From positions 1-64,000 of the forward strand of contig JADKKE010000015.1 of the NCBI GenBank assembly GCA_016720655.1: a DNA stretch of 64,000 bases, given 5' to 3'. Below the pieces are notes generated by a model. The model saw only the letters and a program-made list of their open reading frames with translations, was not told the DNA's origin and did no database searches. The DNA comes from Bacteroidota bacterium (GTDB lineage Bacteria > Bacteroidota > Bacteroidia > AKYH767-A > 2013-40CM-41-45). Shown here one piece after another: positions 28,563 through 36,975 of the stretch. How positions within the stretch are numbered: the stretch's first letter is position 1; each line of letters opens with the position of its first letter. The translations under genes and the position numbers were made by a program.

Positions 28563-28641
28563 TGGTGTTAAAAGTAGAGAATTTTAAGTGTTGAAAATCC
28601 GGAATTCCTCCTATATTTGCCCATAGAAATCAACAAAAAAA

Positions 28642-28809
28642 ATGGACGGATTCTGGTACTTTCTCGGCGACTTCTTCACAGGAATCTTTAAAGCGGTTCC
28701 TTTTATGGGCTTGTGGTTTAACAAGTTCCTGATTGTCATTGGCTTCATTGCTTTTTTCGCATGGCTCAATTACATGCGTCAGAACAAAGAAGTAGAGAAG
28801 TTTGATTGA
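28642..28809 (+). CDS. DUF6341-like small membrane protein
   Basis: A 55 aa protein beginning MDGFWYFLGDFFTGIFKAVP, with one hydrophobic segment FLIVIGFIAFFAWLNYM and a charged tail RQNKEVEKFD. This is the short partner family usually found beside DUF6427. It has an A-rich upstream region (CAACAAAAAAA) and a terminator 28 bp after the stop. Function unknown. Confidence 0.75.
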   Translation: MDGFWYFLGDFFTGIFKAVPFMGLWFNKFLIVIGFIAFFAWLNYMRQNKEVEKFD

Positions 28810-28836
28810 AAATTCTTGGCTATTTATTAGGCTGTT

Positions 28837-28868
28837 AAAATCCTGTCTCCTTTGGAGGCGGGATTTTT
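28837..28868 (+). terminator. Rho-independent terminator after the DUF6341-like gene
   Basis: AAAATCCTGTCTCC pairs with GGAGGCGGGATTTT (with G-T pairs) around TTT, followed by a T run. Confidence 0.8.
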
Positions 28869-28879
28869 ATTTGTGTAGT

Positions 28880-29206
28880 GGTTATTAAGTTATTGAGTTA
28901 TTAGGTTATTTCTGGTCATTTAAATTAGGATGGAATCATAAGAGTTGATCTATTCTATTGATAGAAGTTATTGTGTTATTAGGTTATTAGGTTATTTCTG
29001 GTCATTTAAATTAGGATGGAATCATAAGAGTTGATCTATTCTATTGATAGAAGTTATTGTGTTATTAGGTTATTAAGTTATTTCTGGTCATTTAAATTAG
29101 GATGGAATTTTAAAAGCATAAAGTTTTATAAATAGAGGTTTTAAATTTAGTGAGACATTAATTAGAAAAGGCACAAATAACTTAATAACCCAATAACTCA
29201 ATAACC
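28880..29206. repeat. 86 bp tandem repeat inside inverted TTATTAGGTTATT words
   Basis: Units begin TCTGGTCATTTAAATTAGGA at 28911, 28997 and 29083 (third partial). The left flank GTTATTAAGTTATTGAGTTA and right flank AATAACTTAATAACCCAATA are inverted. No gene is present between the terminator and purD. Confidence 0.85.
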
Positions 29207-29267
29207 TATTTTTAAAATGTTCGTCACCAATTAAAAATCCGCCGGAATTAGAATGACCACAAATAAC

Positions 29268-30548
29268 TTAATCCGAAAGCAGATCCAACCCTACATCCCT
29301 CCGAAAATATGCTCCATCAAAAGAAATTTCTCCCAGACTACGATACGACTTTTCTCTGGCTTCTTTGATATTCGCTCCGAAGGATGTAATGGCAAGAACT
29401 CTACCGCCTGCAGTTACAATAGAATGATCTTTCTTCGTTGTGCCGGCATGAAACACAAAACTATCCTGCACATTTTCGATTCCATTGATCACTTTGCCTT
29501 TCTCGTAATCGCCGGGATATCCTCCACTCACCATCATCACCGTGACAGCCGTGCGCGGATCAATTTTTAGATCGATGGTAGAAAGTTTTCCTTTTCCCGT
29601 TGCAAAAAACAATTCCACAAGGTCTGTTTGAATGCGTGGAATCACAACTTCCGTTTCCGGATCGCCGAGACGCACATTGTATTCGATGACGAATGGATCT
29701 CCGTTCACATTCATTAGTCCGATAAAAAGAAATCCTTTGTAGTCGATACCGTCTGCAATCAGACCTTTCACAGTTGGGATCACAATTCGTTCTTCAACTT
29801 TTTTCAGAAATTTTTCATCCGCAAAAGGAACAGGTGAGACCGCGCCCATTCCACCTGTGTTCAAACCTGTATCTCCATCACCAATTCGTTTGTAATCTTT
29901 CGCGGACGGAAGAAGTTTATATGTTTTACCATCGGTCAAAACAAAAACAGAAAGTTCGATGCCTTTCAGAAATTCTTCGATCACAACTTTCGCACTGGCA
30001 TCACCAAATTTTGCCTGTCCGAGCATTTCATCGAGTTCGCGATCTGCATCTTCAAGAGATGTCGGGATTACAACACCTTTTCCCGCAGCCAGACCATCCG
30101 CTTTCAACACATAGGGCGGAGAAAGTGTGCGCAGGAATTTTTTTGCCTGTGGAAGCTGGTCTTTTGCAAACGTTTGATACGCAGCCGTAGGAATGCTGTG
30201 CCGTTTCATGAATGCTTTTGCAAAATCCTTACTGCCTTCCAGTTCCGCGCCTGCCTGAACAGGTCCCACAACAGGAATTTTATGCAAGACCGGATCCGCC
30301 AGAAAAAAATCATGTATCCCTTTTACCAATGGCTCTTCCGGACCCACAATCACCAGGTGAATATCTTCTTCCATCACCAATTTCCGAATTCCCTGGAAAT
30401 CAGAAGCCGCAATACTCACATTCACACCACATTCCGCTGTGCCTGCATTTCCGGGCGCGATGAACAGATGTTCACAATGTTTGCTTTGTTTCATTTGCCA
30501 TGCAAGTGCATGTTCACGACCACCGGAACCGAGGAGAAGGATATTCAT
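29268..30548 (-). CDS. purD: Phosphoribosylamine-glycine ligase
   Basis: A 426 aa ATP-grasp enzyme making GAR from phosphoribosylamine, glycine and ATP in purine synthesis. It starts MNILLLGSGGREHALAWQMK. Further signatures are VIVGPEEPLVKGI, YVLKADGLAAGKGVVIP (ATP-binding lysine), GDTGLNTGGMGAVSP, EYNVRLGDPETEVV (metal ligands) and VMMVSGGYPGDYEKG. Full length and unbroken. It stands apart from other pur genes. Start is unambiguous. Confidence 0.97.
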   Translation of the reverse strand: MNILLLGSGGREHALAWQMKQSKHCEHLFIAPGNAGTAECGVNVSIAASDFQGIRKLVMEEDIHLVIVGPEEPLVKGIHDFFLADPVLHKIPVVGPVQAGAELEGSKDFAKAFMKRHSIPTAAYQTFAKDQLPQAKKFLRTLSPPYVLKADGLAAGKGVVIPTSLEDADRELDEMLGQAKFGDASAKVVIEEFLKGIELSVFVLTDGKTYKLLPSAKDYKRIGDGDTGLNTGGMGAVSPVPFADEKFLKKVEERIVIPTVKGLIADGIDYKGFLFIGLMNVNGDPFVIEYNVRLGDPETEVVIPRIQTDLVELFFATGKGKLSTIDLKIDPRTAVTVMMVSGGYPGDYEKGKVINGIENVQDSFVFHAGTTKKDHSIVTAGGRVLAITSFGANIKEAREKSYRSLGEISFDGAYFRRDVGLDLLSD

Positions 30549-30599
30549 GTATAAAATAAATTAATTCTTAACAGTAAAATTCCATTTCATTCACCGGAT

Positions 30600-30607
30600 C
30601 AAAAATA
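30600..30607 (-). promoter_or_regulatory. Candidate -7 element for purD
   Basis: Minus-strand TATTTTTG fits TAnnTTTG, about 50 bp upstream of the purD ATG. I do not find a well-spaced -33 TTTG, so the call is weak. Confidence 0.3.
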
Positions 30608-30654
30608 GATATAAAAACTGCAATGACTAGCCATCAAATGATCAATAGTGCCAA

Positions 30655-30683
30655 TAAAAAAAACCTGCCATAAAAAGCAGGTT
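30655..30683 (-). terminator. Terminator after the response regulator gene
   Basis: Minus-strand AACCTGC / GCAGGTT stem around TTTTTATG, followed by a T run, about 30 bp after the stop codon. Confidence 0.85.
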
Positions 30684-30713
30684 AGGGGGCGGGGCAAACG
30701 GGGGTGTTCTATA

Positions 30714-31223
30714 TCAATGAATGAACCGGAAGCTTAATGCTACCAGCACAACAATTCCAAACAAAGTCCAGGCGAAACGTTTGTTTTGTTTCTTTACTGT
30801 TTTACGGAGTGATTTTACTTCCTTACGAATCGACAATACACCATTGAGGTTAAACATCACCTTGTCCAGGTTATCGAAAGCCATATCGTCTTTCAAGACA
30901 TAATCATAAGCGCCGATTTTTAACAAGTCGACTACCTGTTTCACATCTTCCATCGAACTGAGCATTACGACTGCCTGTTCGGGGTTTCTTTCTTTGATGA
31001 TTTTCAAGTAATCAAAACCTGTTTTTGCAGTCTCGTCATCCACGTTGAGATGGAAATCAAGCAAAACCACATCCGGGTTTTCTTCAAATGCAAGCATGCA
31101 ATCTTCTCCATTGTAAAATAGCTTCACTTCACAATCAGGGTACTGCGTCAAATGATTTTCAATCATCGATGCATACATGCGATTGTCTTCTACTACAAAT
31201 ATTTTTTTCTGTTTGGTGTTCAT
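30714..31223 (-). CDS. Single-domain response regulator with C-terminal transmembrane tail
   Basis: A 169 aa protein. The REC domain (1-130) has the acidic pair VVEDN, the phosphoacceptor Asp in VVLLDFHLN, Ser in VVMLSSMED and Lys in YVLKDD. A basic linker (RKEVKSLRKTVKKQNKR) leads to one membrane helix, FAWTLFGIVVLVALSFRFI. There is no output domain, so it would act by phosphorylation-dependent contacts at the inner membrane. It lies at the downstream end of the polysaccharide cluster. A protein of the same design is encoded at the upstream end (50725). Confidence 0.85.
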   Translation of the reverse strand: MNTKQKKIFVVEDNRMYASMIENHLTQYPDCEVKLFYNGEDCMLAFEENPDVVLLDFHLNVDDETAKTGFDYLKIIKERNPEQAVVMLSSMEDVKQVVDLLKIGAYDYVLKDDMAFDNLDKVMFNLNGVLSIRKEVKSLRKTVKKQNKRFAWTLFGIVVLVALSFRFIH

Positions 31224-31228
31224 GGTAT

Positions 31229-32354
31229 TCAGGCGTTCAAAAGGTGTTTAATAAATTGATTCGATTTTTTATAGGCATCAATGTTTTGGGCTGCTTTTTC
31301 CAGACGTTTGCGGGAACGTACGAGGTGTGCGATCGTAAGCGTTTCCGCGAGTGCAACTGCAAAGGAAAAAAGCAAGACAACAATGAGCGTAGTATTTAAG
31401 GGTTGAAAAATCCAGGAGAAGACGAGAAATAAAATTGTGGTGGCATACATCGCGATACAAATTCCAATGGAATTCAAATTGTTTTTTTGTAACAAATGAT
31501 GCAAATGTCTGCGGTCAGCACGGAAGGGAGAATGTCCTTTCGTCATGCGAATGCTAAATACCCGGATGGTATCAAATACCGGAAGAAAGAGAAATCCAAC
31601 AAGCAAACTAAAAGGATTGCTGATTTTTAAAGTCTCTAAAATGTGTTCAGGAATGGATAACATTCTTATTCCAAAGATGGCGAGCAGGAAACCAAGCATT
31701 AAAGACCCGGTATCGCCCATAAATATTTTTGCGGGATGAAAATTGAAATTCAGAAATCCAAAAATGGAAGCGGCTAGAATTGTCGAAAGTGCGCAGAAGA
31801 GCATGTCTCCTGAAAAATAGAAGATGATGGAAAATGCAATTGCTGCAATCAATGAAATTCCCCCGGCTAATCCGTCTACTCCATCCACAAGATTGTATGC
31901 ATTGATTACTGCTGTCACAAACAATACCGTCACAACATATTGCATCAGCACAGGCAAAGCATGAATTCCGAACAATCCGTGCAAGTCGGTCACACGATAA
32001 CCGCCGATCGCAATAAGCAATACAGCGAGCAATTGAAACAAATATTTTTTTCCCGGCGCTCAGGGAATGAATGTCATCCCACAAACCGGTTGCAAACAAT
32101 ACAATCATCGCGGGAAATAAATACTTCACCTGATCGATGGTTCCGGAACCAATCCAGAAGAATCCTACAGTAGCAAAGGCAGCAAAGATGGCAATGCCTC
32201 CCAAGGCCGGGATGGCTTCCTTGTGTTGCTTGCGTCCATCCGGACGATCCAGCAGATTCCTTGACTTCGCAGCAGAAATTACATAGGGAATTAATAAACG
32301 TGTAATAAAATAACTGCTGAATAAAGAAAGTAATAGGTAAGTAGTTGTGTTCAT
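31229..32354 (-). CDS. WecA/TagO-like undecaprenyl-phosphate sugar-1-phosphate transferase, one frame break
   Basis: This polytopic enzyme starts lipid-linked glycan synthesis by transferring a HexNAc-1-phosphate to undecaprenyl phosphate. Family signatures: RPDGRKQHKEAIPALGGIAI, GLWDDIHSLSAGKK, NAYNLVDGVDGLAGG, FMGDTGSLMLGFLLAI and the basic RADRRHLHHLL loop. A frame break at the T7 run 32045-32051 separates the first ~102 residues; one base restores GKKYLFQLLAVLLIAIGGYR. Total about 375 aa. It lies 5 bp upstream of the response regulator start and overlaps the glycosyltransferase stop by 4 bp. Confidence 0.88.
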
Positions 32355-33562
32355 GCGTTCGCCGTTCTCCTTTCTTCAAAAACATTGGCTTGTTGCAAAT
32401 GGCGGAATCCATACCGTATCGCTGTCTCGACAGGAATCGCCGCTGCGCGTGGTGTAACAGGACGTTTTGCAAATGACGTATTGAGTACAAAACGATAGCG
32501 CTGCGCAATTGCATCCCAGGTATAGCGACGAGCTGCAATTTTTTGCATTGTAACAGCAAGCGTTTTTAGTTCCTCTGAATTTACATGTTGTAACATCGCC
32601 AACAATTCCGATTCACTTCGGAAATAGCGGCTTTCCTTCTGTCGTCGCACGATTGAAATTCACATCGAAAGCAAAAACAGGAAGTCCCAGGTACATAGCC
32701 TCAACGAGTGAAGGATTTGTTCCTCCCGCGCTGTGACCATGTACATACACTGTGCAATTCGAACGCAATACATTCAATTCACGCTGATCGTAAATCGGAT
32801 CCAGCAGAATGAGATTTGAATTGGATGAATATTTCTTGCGCAGATTTTTACTGTATTCACTGTTATTCCAGTTTCCTACCATCACCAATGGAAAACCTGA
32901 GAAATTTGCAAAGGCTTCCAATACCATTGGATATTGTTCTCCGGTTCAATTCTGCACACTTTAAATGCATACTGACTTCTCAGAAAATCATAGTTCCCGG
33001 AATTTGAAACAGAAATTTTTTCGCGCGAACAATGATCCGCACCATACGCAACCAGATGACTCAGCGTTTTGTAATGAATTGCGGTGTATCGTTGAATTGC
33101 TGCATTGTCGGTAATGTCTGCATCCGAGAATTTTACAGCACAATATTCTGACAGCTTTAAAAATTTTCGAACCAACCAGCTCCATTTTTGTCTCCTCCAC
33201 TCCATCCCATCAATGTTCACAATGATTTTCTTTTTTGTAAACATTTTGATGAAAGGCAATAGAATACAACCACTCACACCAAGGATCAATAATTTATCTG
33301 CATAACGCAATGCATGCAGAATAGAATAGATATCATAAAAAATACTCTGCAATCCATTTGCATTTAAAGGAACATACTTCAATTTTGCTCCGTTAAATTC
33401 TTTCATGCGTTCATCGCGATGGTAATACGAAGAACTGCAATACACAGTGAGATCGTAATCCGAATGCAATTCATCCACCAAATGATGCGCGAGCGTTTCA
33501 AAACCTCCGTAACGCGCCGGCACCCCTGCTGTCCCAATAATGGCGACTTTTGTCTTCTTCAT
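32351..33562 (-). CDS. DUF1972-type GT4 glycosyltransferase, two frame breaks
   Basis: Starts MKKTKVAIIGTAGVPARYGG, the signature of DUF1972 (rhamnosyl/glucosyl) transferases, with a GT-B fold. The frame breaks near 32930, where one C restores NIPMVLEAFANFSG, and again near 32630, between ATTEGK and YFRSESELLAML. The donor-site region HGHSAGGTNPSLVEAMYLGL is intact. About 400 aa in total. It probably adds a sugar during repeat-unit assembly. It overlaps the WecA-like gene by 4 bp. Confidence 0.85.
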
Positions 33563-33572
33563 GCGTTCGGAA

Positions 33573-33941
33573 TTATTTGTATTGATTAAAAAAGAAATCG
33601 ATGAGCTGACAGAGTGCATCGCTCTTGTCAGGTGATTTTCCGGAATTGTATTCCTGAATCACAACTTTCATTTCCTGCGTAGTGATGATCTGGTTTTTGT
33701 CTTTGTCATAGGATGTAAATTCCTTTGGCAATGCACGCGATGCTTCCATCCTGAAAATAACAGGAAGAGCTTCCACAGGATGATTCAGACTTGCTGAAAA
33801 ATCACGGATTGCTTCCAGTGAATTCGTATCGAATTTTTTAGAGAAGCCATCTGCCGAGCGGGAATTTGCATCCGTCGCCGACAAATGAAAGGATATCGTT
33901 AATCCGGCGATAACCAGACCAAGTGTTCGAATGAGTTTCAT
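33573..33941 (-). CDS. Small secreted protein with an EF-hand-like motif
   Basis: A 122 aa protein with signal peptide MKLIRTLGLVIAGLTISFHLSA. Residues about 79-90 read DKDKNQIITTQE, a canonical EF-hand calcium loop (D-x-D-x-N-x-I-I-x3-E). No other family is recognised. It sits inside the polysaccharide operon between a glycosyltransferase and a T9SS protein, with short gaps. It may be a calcium-binding periplasmic or matrix protein. Confidence 0.6.
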   Translation of the reverse strand: MKLIRTLGLVIAGLTISFHLSATDANSRSADGFSKKFDTNSLEAIRDFSASLNHPVEALPVIFRMEASRALPKEFTSYDKDKNQIITTQEMKVVIQEYNSGKSPDKSDALCQLIDFFFNQYK

Positions 33942-33960
33942 GTTCTTTGTGCTTGATTAA

Positions 33961-36648
33961 TCAGGGAAGTGTGATCAGCTTTTCCTGGTACAATTGTCCG
34001 TCGGCCACCACTGTGAGAATGTACAAACCATTTCTTCCCAGCTCGAAATCATCGAGATGCAAAGTGCCATCGAAACGGCTTCCCTGGATCTGTCGCTTGA
34101 ACACAAGCGCGCCATCCGAACGCTTCAAACTAATTTCAAGATTTTCGGAACGGATATTATCCAATTGAATTGTAAGATCATTTCCCGTCACCGGATTTGG
34201 CGAAACTGAAATTCCGGGTTTTTTCCCAAATTCTATTTTCACAGGATCAGAGTAGGTAAATACACCATCGTAATCTGTCTGCTTGAGACGGTAATAGGAA
34301 ATTCCGGCAAGTGGATCTTTATCAAAAGTTGCATAATTCAATACTGACGTGCTGTTGCCGGCACCTTGTATAATTTCAAGCGGACTGTATTCCTGATTGT
34401 TTCCGGATCTTTCTATTGTGAAATAATCATTGTTGATTTCAGACGCAGTTGACCAATCCAGTTTTACATCCTTTTCATATTGTTGAGCCGTAAAACTAAG
34501 GAGCTCTATCGGTAGTGCATTCGTACCTCCTGTTGCATTTGCCAAAGTGTAAATACTTCCCCAGGTCGAGAATGAAGTAGAAGTAATCGTTCCTGTTCCA
34601 TTTGCTGTTCCTGTTCCATTGCGATTGTACCAGTTGGCAGGAATTCCCTGTGCAACTCTCAGGTTCAGTCGATCTGTAACACCATCATCTGTTCCATAAT
34701 ACAATTGTATTGTTGCATTATTGAAAATACTTGCTTTGGTATTTGTAATCAACCAGTATCGGGCATTCGAAACACTCGACAAAGTTGGAGGCAAAGTGTA
34801 TCCCAAAGCAGAAGCAGAAGACTCAATCATTTCTCCGATGTAATTCACACTGTCATTCGTTGTGTGCGAAGGCGTGAGCACCATTGGTCTCCAGTTATTG
34901 CCTTTCCCCAATGGAAAATATCCGGAAGCGGCAGAAGATTGTCTGTAAATCTGATTCATCGGACCGATGATATAAGAATTGGCATTTCCGACATTTGCAT
35001 TTGCCGAAGCTCCGATATGGACTAGATTCGTGTAATCCGAATTGATCTTTCCCAAAGTCATCGAAAGATAATTGTAGATATAAACAGGAGTATTCAGCGT
35101 TGAACCTGCCGAATTATTCATGGTTAGATTGTAAAACACAGGCATCACACTACCGCTGATGTCCTGTGACACAGTTCCATCGAGACTAACGGTTCCGGAG
35201 CGACAAACAAATGTTCCGTCATTCGTGAATGCATTCGTTCCATCGTGCGTCCCACGCAAACTCATACTCTTGTTGTTTCCCGCTGAACCGCTGATGGATC
35301 TGTTATCGAAAGTGGTTCCCGCTTCTATATCCAATCCCAGGAGACGGTAATTGGCAGTTGAACCGTTTGAAGGTTGTAATTTATTATTACTCGATGATGC
35401 TCCTGAAATCCGAAATGCCGGATACGTAGCATTTGGAAACGGCTTAAAATTAAATGTGGAATTATTTACAGTCGTTGCATTTCCAAATTGTACTACACCA
35501 CCGGTCACCGTCACTGTACCGACATTACCACAAATTGTCATGTCCATAATACTGGAGCCTGTTGTGTTGTTCTCTTCGATTGTGAGCGTTCCTCCGCTCA
35601 CCACAAAAGAACTCGCAGCAAGATCGGTGATGTAAAATACTTCTGTGCTTACTCCGGTTGAGCCGCAATTGATAAGAACGTCTCCTCCACTCATGACATA
35701 AGCGAATGGTTCTGCAAAGGATCCGACTTTAAAACTGATGCTTCCGTATACACGGAGTAAACCATTGCTCACATTTACAGTAGGAACAATACCGGCAGTT
35801 TGCTGGTCACTGCGAATCCCTCCCGTTCCTGTTGAAGCACCTACGTTTACGGTTCCACCGGAAACAAACAATCCACCCTGCAAATTCAGGAAGGTAGATG
35901 TTGGAGCAAAGTTCAATGTACCAGCTCTGGCTTCAATATTTATATTTCCTATCAGAGTGTAATCTGCAGATGGGCCGAAGATGTATGTACCGGAATTGTT
36001 ATGGACAAATGTTCCATAAGTAAGATTCAATGTACGTATGGCAGATTCAAAATTGAAATCCTGAACTTCGAGCGTATATGTTTTCGATGTAATCTTTTGC
36101 ATGGCAACAATGTTCAGGTCCCATGCTCCCACACCGGACACAACACTATTTACTGCACCATCAAAATTCAATGTTACATTATCATTTGCATCAGCATAAA
36201 AATCAACTTCACCATTGTTAACCAGATTCCCGGAAAGGAAAACCTGGTGTGTCCGCGTGCTGTTATAGGTGTAACGAAATTTCGCTCCGTTGTAAACAGT
36301 AATATTTCCTGTGACTGTGAGCCAGTATGTAGCGAGATTATAAAATTGCAATTCTCCCGAACCACCTTGTCCGACGAAAATATTTGCTACCGTCGCATTC
36401 GTGTTGAAGTAAATAAGGTAGCCATCTCCAATGTAGGCATTGTCACCGGCCTGAGGATAGGTTCCCGTGTTGGTTGCATTGCCATAGGTCACCGTTGACC
36501 AGGAAGCCGGAGCCGTCCACAAGCCACCATTTACACGGCTGTAATAGTTCACGCCTTGTGCCGGATTAAAAGCGAAAAGAAAAATCGCTGTTACAAGCAG
36601 GCTTAAACAAATTGATTTAAAATAATTCATGATACGGGAGAGTTTCAT
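33961..36648 (-). CDS. Large T9SS-exported beta-helix-like surface protein
   Basis: An 895 aa protein. The signal peptide region is SICLSLLVTAIFLFAFNPAQG. Next is a module starting WSTVTYGNATNTG that resembles parallel beta-helix surface proteins, with repeating short strands rich in G, T, N and V to about 600. An FN3-like module (ELLSFTAQQYEKDVKLDWSTA) follows, then a C-terminal T9SS sorting domain (SVSPNPVTGNDLTIQL...LYQEKLITLP). It is likely an adhesin or matrix protein delivered to the surface. Being within the exopolysaccharide cluster suggests a role in the same matrix. Confidence 0.8.
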   Translation of the reverse strand: MKLSRIMNYFKSICLSLLVTAIFLFAFNPAQGVNYYSRVNGGLWTAPASWSTVTYGNATNTGTYPQAGDNAYIGDGYLIYFNTNATVANIFVGQGGSGELQFYNLATYWLTVTGNITVYNGAKFRYTYNSTRTHQVFLSGNLVNNGEVDFYADANDNVTLNFDGAVNSVVSGVGAWDLNIVAMQKITSKTYTLEVQDFNFESAIRTLNLTYGTFVHNNSGTYIFGPSADYTLIGNINIEARAGTLNFAPTSTFLNLQGGLFVSGGTVNVGASTGTGGIRSDQQTAGIVPTVNVSNGLLRVYGSISFKVGSFAEPFAYVMSGGDVLINCGSTGVSTEVFYITDLAASSFVVSGGTLTIEENNTTGSSIMDMTICGNVGTVTVTGGVVQFGNATTVNNSTFNFKPFPNATYPAFRISGASSSNNKLQPSNGSTANYRLLGLDIEAGTTFDNRSISGSAGNNKSMSLRGTHDGTNAFTNDGTFVCRSGTVSLDGTVSQDISGSVMPVFYNLTMNNSAGSTLNTPVYIYNYLSMTLGKINSDYTNLVHIGASANANVGNANSYIIGPMNQIYRQSSAASGYFPLGKGNNWRPMVLTPSHTTNDSVNYIGEMIESSASALGYTLPPTLSSVSNARYWLITNTKASIFNNATIQLYYGTDDGVTDRLNLRVAQGIPANWYNRNGTGTANGTGTITSTSFSTWGSIYTLANATGGTNALPIELLSFTAQQYEKDVKLDWSTASEINNDYFTIERSGNNQEYSPLEIIQGAGNSTSVLNYATFDKDPLAGISYYRLKQTDYDGVFTYSDPVKIEFGKKPGISVSPNPVTGNDLTIQLDNIRSENLEISLKRSDGALVFKRQIQGSRFDGTLHLDDFELGRNGLYILTVVADGQLYQEKLITLP

Positions 36649-36924
36649 TAGGCGCTGCCTTTTGCCATAGCCATGCCATCAGGATAAAAGTGTGTTTTTA
36701 GCATTTTTTCGACGTTTTTATTTTGAGAATATTCCTATAATGGGAACGGTTTCTTTTATAAAGACAAGACGTCCGCAATTCTGTGTTCTGTAAGATTTCA
36801 AATTGAAAATGAGTGGTTTTCTCTCAGAAAATAATTTGTTTTCGAGAAATAATCGAGGTATTCAAAATATTTACGATTCAGCGTCAGCTTTTTCCTAAAA
36901 TTGGAAAACGAATCATTATGAAAC

Positions 36925-36955
36925 AAAAAAAGCCAGAAGGAAATGTCCTCCTGGC
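36925..36955 (-). terminator. Terminator after the double-GT4 gene
   Basis: Minus-strand GCCAGGAGGA / TCCTTCTGGC stem followed by seven T, 20 bp beyond the stop. It separates the double-GT gene from the T9SS gene. Confidence 0.85.
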
Positions 36956-36975
36956 CCAAAAGGAGCATCCGATTC

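Noticed and set aside
28880..29206. Possible CRISPR array (86 bp repeats)
   Set aside because: The whole unit repeats with no variable spacers, and no cas genes are present.
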